From Comamonadaceae bacterium (GTDB taxonomy: Bacteria > Pseudomonadota > Gammaproteobacteria > Burkholderiales > Burkholderiaceae_C), in assembly GCA_027486555.1 (NCBI GenBank), contig JAIXOX010000012.1:49204-113203 (forward strand): DNA of 64,000 nucleotides, in the 5' to 3' direction. The translations under genes and the position numbers were made by a program. This document shows, piece after piece, positions 60,419-64,000 of the stretch. The notes under the pieces were generated by a model. It was given only the letters and a program-made list of their open reading frames with translations. It searched no databases and was not told where the DNA came from. The number at the start of each line of letters is the position of its first letter. Position 1 is the first letter of the stretch.

Positions 60419-61654
60419 TCAGCTGCGCTCTGACCATTTGTCCAATTCCCAGACCGGACGGCCACGCAAATCGGCCACATCGGTGCGGGTGAATTCAGAG
60501 TTGCCGGGTTTGGCACCCAAGCGGTCATAAGCTTGGCGAATCAAGGGGGCTGTGCGTGAGAAGGCGTCCTTGACTTGGGACCATTGCAGGGGCTTGTCAA
60601 TGACCTTGTTACCGGCCATGAACTTGGAGGTTTCCAGCACCGCACGGGCATCGTTTTCGGTGGGCCAAGACCATCCGCGCGCAAACAGCACGTCGTCCTT
60701 GACGACCTTGGCACCTTGCACGGGGTCAAGTTTCCAGTAGTCCTTGACCAGTTGCGACACCGCCCCTGCGTCCATGGCGGTCAGTGCGGCCACCGCCTCT
60801 TGTTGCGCCATGAGGAAGGCCACCACAGCCTGCGGGTGCTGGTCGATCAGGCCATTGCGGCCGATCCAGAACGAGCGGTGCAGGTAATAGCCATCGGGGA
60901 AGAAAGGCGACTTTTTCACACTGGCCAGCATGTGGCCAGCGCCTTTGCCAGCGGGGCCGTCGTAGTGCTCTTCGGTGAAGCCAAAAGAGTTGGCGATCGC
61001 CACCGTGCCCGAGGCTTGTGCAGCCAGGTAGGCGGGGTAGATGGTGCAAGTGGCATCCACACCGGTGGGCACCGAGGCCGCTTGCGCATGGGTGGGCATG
61101 TTGACGAACTTGATGCCGGTGTCCTTGATGTCTTGCACGCCCAGCTCGAACATCAGCATTTGAAACAGCGCGCTTTGCGGGTCCCCGCCTAGCGAGACAC
61201 CCATGGTCTTGCCTCTGAGGTCTTGCAGGTTACGAATGGGCGAGCCCTTGCGTGTGGTGATCAAAAAGCGCAGATGGCCTTCGCCCACGCACAGCAGGCT
61301 GATCGGCAAACCCGAGGCCAGACCGCGTGTGATGGGCGTATTGCCCCACATGCCGATGTCCAGGTTGTTGCCCACCATGGCTTCGACCATGGGCAAGGCG
61401 GTGGGGTACTCACGCCAGTCGATGGTCAGGTCGTAACCGAATTCGGCGGCGCGTTTTTCCATGGACTTGTTGTTGATCATGTACTGGCTCATGGGCGAAT
61501 TGCCAGCGGCCCATGGGATGCGGCCGATGGACAATTTCAGGGCACGACGCGTGCCTTGTGCACGGACAAAAGCCGGTGCCACGGACAAGCCTGCGGCAGC
61601 GGCACTGCCGAGCAAAATGCCACGGCGAGAGCTTGGAAATTGAGGGGCGTTCAT
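60419..61654 (-). CDS. NitT/TauT-type ABC transporter substrate-binding protein with Tat signal
   Basis: A periplasmic binding protein of 411 residues, in the SsuA/TauA-like group. The N-terminus has a twin-arginine signal, SRRGILLGSAAAAGLSVAPA, with R10-R11 and likely cleavage after FVRA (near residue 32). The mature domain has IGRIPWAAGNSPM, YPTALPMVEAMVGNNLDIGMWGNTP (in part) and LGGDPQSALFQMLMFELG. The Tat route suggests folding in the cytoplasm or a bound cofactor, but is common in this family in Burkholderiales. The ligand is unknown; sulfonates, nitrate and aromatic acids are known for relatives. Confidence 0.92.
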   Translation of the reverse strand: MNAPQFPSSRRGILLGSAAAAGLSVAPAFVRAQGTRRALKLSIGRIPWAAGNSPMSQYMINNKSMEKRAAEFGYDLTIDWREYPTALPMVEAMVGNNLDIGMWGNTPITRGLASGLPISLLCVGEGHLRFLITTRKGSPIRNLQDLRGKTMGVSLGGDPQSALFQMLMFELGVQDIKDTGIKFVNMPTHAQAASVPTGVDATCTIYPAYLAAQASGTVAIANSFGFTEEHYDGPAGKGAGHMLASVKKSPFFPDGYYLHRSFWIGRNGLIDQHPQAVVAFLMAQQEAVAALTAMDAGAVSQLVKDYWKLDPVQGAKVVKDDVLFARGWSWPTENDARAVLETSKFMAGNKVIDKPLQWSQVKDAFSRTAPLIRQAYDRLGAKPGNSEFTRTDVADLRGRPVWELDKWSERS

Positions 61655-61692
61655 GTCTGTCTCCTGGGTTGTTGAAGGGTTGGATGGACCAC

Positions 61693-62565
61693 TCAGGCGG
61701 TGGCTTCTTCGGTGGGGTTGGCACGGGATTCATCACCGCCAATGGCGCGGTAGGCCTCGTCGCGGATGAGCGACCAGATGTGTTCGACCAGCACGCCAAA
61801 GCGGGGATGGGTGCGGGCCTTGCCTGCGCGTGGGCGTGGCAAGTCGATGGTGACCACTTCCCGCACGCGGCCTGGGTTGGTGCTCATGACCACCACGCGA
61901 TCCGCCAGCAGCACGGCTTCTTCGATGTCGTGGGTGATGAAAATGGCGGTTTTGCGTTCGGTCACTAGAGCGGTTTCGCCCCAAATGCGCAGCAACTCGG
62001 CTTGCAAAATCAATCGCGTTTGCGCGTCCAGCGCACCCAGCGGCTCGTCCAGCAGCAAGATGTCTGGGCCGTTGGCCAGCAAACGGGCCAGTGCGACGCG
62101 TTGGCGCATGCCGCCCGAGAGCTGGTGTGGGTATTTGTGCTCCGAGCCGCGCAGGCCCACCAGGTCGATGAATTGGGCAATGCGCTCGTTGCGTTGTGCT
62201 TTGTTCAGGTGCTGACCCGGTGTGCCGTGGCGCAGTCCAAACCCCACGTTGCCTTCTACCGTTTGCCAAGGCATGAGGGCATAGTCTTGGAACATCACAC
62301 CCCGGTCCGCGCCAGGCCCGGTTACGGCTTGGCCGTCTTTTTCGATGCCCCCAGCTGTGGGCACGTTCAGGCCAGCAATCATGTTGAGCACCGTCGATTT
62401 GCCGCAACCCGAAGGCCCGACGATGCAGATGAATTCACCCGTCTGGATGTCCAGGGACATCTCGGCTACCGCCAGCGTGCTCAGGCCAGTGCGCGGTGCC
62501 AGGAAACTTTTGCTCACGCCTGACAGGCGCAGCTTGGGGGAAGGGGTGTTGTCGCTCATGGTCAT
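61693..62565 (-). CDS. NitT/TauT-type ABC transporter ATP-binding protein
   Basis: A 290-residue ATPase subunit. Walker A GPSGCGKS is at 50-57, the Q-loop is VMFQDYALMPWQTV, the signature LSGGMRQR is at 149-156 and Walker B LLLDEP at 170-175, with the switch histidine in FITHDIEEA. The start ATG 62565 overlaps the permease stop by 4 bp. It is most similar in pattern to SsuB/TauB. It energises the two permeases upstream. Confidence 0.95.
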   Translation of the reverse strand: MTMSDNTPSPKLRLSGVSKSFLAPRTGLSTLAVAEMSLDIQTGEFICIVGPSGCGKSTVLNMIAGLNVPTAGGIEKDGQAVTGPGADRGVMFQDYALMPWQTVEGNVGFGLRHGTPGQHLNKAQRNERIAQFIDLVGLRGSEHKYPHQLSGGMRQRVALARLLANGPDILLLDEPLGALDAQTRLILQAELLRIWGETALVTERKTAIFITHDIEEAVLLADRVVVMSTNPGRVREVVTIDLPRPRAGKARTHPRFGVLVEHIWSLIRDEAYRAIGGDESRANPTEEATA

Positions 62566-63353
62566 GCTTTCCAGGGAATCAGGCGCTTTTCAACCAACCG
62601 GAACAGCTGGTCGATCAGCAGGGCCACTACACCGACCACCGCCATGCAGACGACGATCGCGTTGAGGTCAATGTTGTAGGCATAGAAAACAAACATCATC
62701 TGGCCGATGCCGCCCGAGCCGCCGCCGCCCGATTTGGCGCCCACGGCCAGTTCTGCGGCAATGATGGCGGTCCAGGCCACGCCCATGGCCAGGCGTGTCC
62801 CCAGCAAGATGGACGGCAATGCGCCCGGCAGCACCACCCGCGTGAGGACGGTCCAGCGGGAAATGCCCATGGTGCGGGCCGCCAGCACCAGCTTGCGGTC
62901 CACACGGCTGACCCCGTGCACGGTGTTGATGATGACCGGAAAGAACGAGGCGTAGGCGACGATGGCCAGCGCCGTTGGCGTGCCCGTGCCCAGCCATAGG
63001 ATGGCAATCGGCAAGATGGCCATGGGCGCAATCGGACGAAAACTCTCTATGATCGGATCGAGGTTCTCACGCACGGCTTGACTGGCGCCCATCATCAGAC
63101 CCAGCGCAATGCCCAGCAACGATGCCATCGCAAAACCCAGCACCACACGGCCCAGACTTTGAACCGTGGCCGACAGCAAGGAGCCCGTGCTCAGCAAGTC
63201 TCCCAGCGTTTGCAGCACTTTCAGGGGCGCTGGTGCCGGGCTGCCGGTAGGCAGTGTGCTGGCCCAGAACTGCCACACCGCGATCAGCATCACGGGCAAG
63301 ACGAGTTTGCGCACCCACACTGCGGCAGGGTGATCGGAGTTCATGATTTTCAT
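62562..63353 (-). CDS. NitT/TauT-type ABC transporter permease (second)
   Basis: A 263-residue inner-membrane permease with about six helices. The cytoplasmic coupling motif is AARTMGISRWTVLTRVVLPGALPSILLG (in part), the EAA loop of this family. ATG 63353 overlaps the stop of the preceding permease (ATGA), which supports it; a later ATG (63344) is an alternative. A glycine-rich stretch (AKSGGGGSGG) follows the EAA loop. Confidence 0.93.
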   Translation of the reverse strand: MKIMNSDHPAAVWVRKLVLPVMLIAVWQFWASTLPTGSPAPAPLKVLQTLGDLLSTGSLLSATVQSLGRVVLGFAMASLLGIALGLMMGASQAVRENLDPIIESFRPIAPMAILPIAILWLGTGTPTALAIVAYASFFPVIINTVHGVSRVDRKLVLAARTMGISRWTVLTRVVLPGALPSILLGTRLAMGVAWTAIIAAELAVGAKSGGGGSGGIGQMMFVFYAYNIDLNAIVVCMAVVGVVALLIDQLFRLVEKRLIPWKA

Positions 63354-64000
63354 GATGAGACTCCTGTGCCGTCCGCCCAGGGTGTCAGGCGGCGTTGCAG
63401 GCTGCGCAGACCCAGGTCGCACACATAACCGACCACACCAATCGCCAAAATGAAGGCGAACACCTTGGGGGTCATCAGCATTTGCCGGTACCACTCGATG
63501 GCAAAGCCCAAGCCTGTGGGAGAGCCGATCAATTCAGCGGCCACAATCGCCGCCCAGCTGGCGGCAAATGCGAGCCGAATGCCCACCATCACTGTTGGCA
63601 GTGCCGAAGGCACCAGCACATGCACCAGCAAAGGCCAGCGCCCGATGCCCATGGTGCGCGCTGCAGCCAGCAAACGGGCGTCGGTCTGCCGCACCCCCGC
63701 CACCGTGTTGAGCAAGATCGGAAAGAAGCCGACGTAGAACATGATGAACACCGGCAGCGTGTCGCCAACACCAAAGATGAACAGCGCCAGAGGCAGCCAC
63801 GCAATGCCCGAAATGGGGCGCAGCATTTCGACCAGCGGATCGATGTACTCTTCTGCGCGTGGCGACAGCCCCATTAAAAAACCGAGCGGCACCGCGACCA
63901 GGATCGACAGCGACAAGGCCAGCAGCATGCGCAAGGTGCTGACCGAAGCGTGTTCGGCGATTTCGCCCTCGCGCAGCAATCCCCACAGGGCTTCGAAAAC
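63350..64000 (-). CDS. NitT/TauT-type ABC transporter permease (first), 5' end outside window
   Basis: The C-terminal 216 residues of a second, related permease; the frame is open to the window edge (VFEALWGLLREGEIAEH). The EAA-type loop is AARTMGIGRWPLLVHVLVPSALP and the end is RSLQRRLTPWADG. Two different permease genes suggest a heterodimeric channel or two half-systems sharing one ATPase. It is the upstream-most gene of the minus-strand operon visible here. Confidence 0.92.
   Translation of the reverse strand, partial: VFEALWGLLREGEIAEHASVSTLRMLLALSLSILVAVPLGFLMGLSPRAEEYIDPLVEMLRPISGIAWLPLALFIFGVGDTLPVFIMFYVGFFPILLNTVAGVRQTDARLLAAARTMGIGRWPLLVHVLVPSALPTVMVGIRLAFAASWAAIVAAELIGSPTGLGFAIEWYRQMLMTPKVFAFILAIGVVGYVCDLGLRSLQRRLTPWADGTGVSS

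Overview
The window is a 64 kb piece of a betaproteobacterial chromosome of the order Burkholderiales, most like the family Comamonadaceae. The evidence is the gene order carB-greA-yhbY/rlmE-ftsH-folP-glmM, a rpsF-priB-rpsR-rplI operon, an aceE-aceF-lpdA operon whose lpdA carries its own lipoyl domain, and protein sequences typical of that group. The genus cannot be fixed from the sequence alone. No rRNA, tRNA or CRISPR array was found.

Layout. 1-15.6 kb is conserved housekeeping: pyrimidine/arginine synthesis (carB end), transcription and ribosome factors (greA, yhbY, rlmE), ftsH, folate (folP), cell wall (glmM), the divergent ppsR/ppsA pair, a sodium:solute symporter, the S6-PriB-S18-L9 operon and dnaB. 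15.6-29.3 kb holds a PIN-PhoH protein, a peroxiredoxin, an alaA-like aminotransferase with hom-thrC (threonine branch), moeA-moaD-moaE (molybdopterin), clpB and an MFS transporter. 29.4-36 kb is more accessory: a TPP enzyme, a SWIB-domain protein with a histone-H1-like tail, isocitrate lyase with a tandem operator-like motif, and an AT-rich island (RodZ-like HTH membrane protein, small exported protein, TetR regulator). 36-48.8 kb returns to core functions: prlC, folD, a DctS/DctR-like two-component system and the pyruvate dehydrogenase operon.

48.8-52.4 kb is a scarred region. It has an IS remnant made of IS3- and IS30-type fragments, a small acidic repeat protein, a 762-bp indel-free partial copy of lpdA, an AAA/DUF4143 ATPase under a 36-bp palindrome, and a third short copy of the lpdA end with its terminator. 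The 3' end of the operon is thus present three times.

52.3-64 kb is a catabolic block. An ene-reductase is followed by an EthD-like protein, an SDR dehydrogenase, a D-apionate-lactonase-family protein (ApnL-like), a LysR regulator and a class III CoA-transferase on the plus strand. Convergent to these is a minus-strand operon of a NitT/TauT-type ABC importer (two permeases, ATPase, Tat-exported binding protein), a 3-hydroxyisobutyrate-dehydrogenase-like enzyme and a DUF1330 protein. Together these look like an uptake and degradation pathway for an unidentified organic acid or lactone.

The two most unusual signals are (i) arrays of a 7-bp repeat in inverted orientation inside all three inter-domain linkers following the lipoyl domains of aceF and lpdA, and (ii) the ApnL-like lactonase/CoA-transferase/ABC cluster. 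Next come the triplicated lpdA end, the phased palindromes upstream of aceA and several leader hairpins placed directly before start codons (greA, folP, rpsF).
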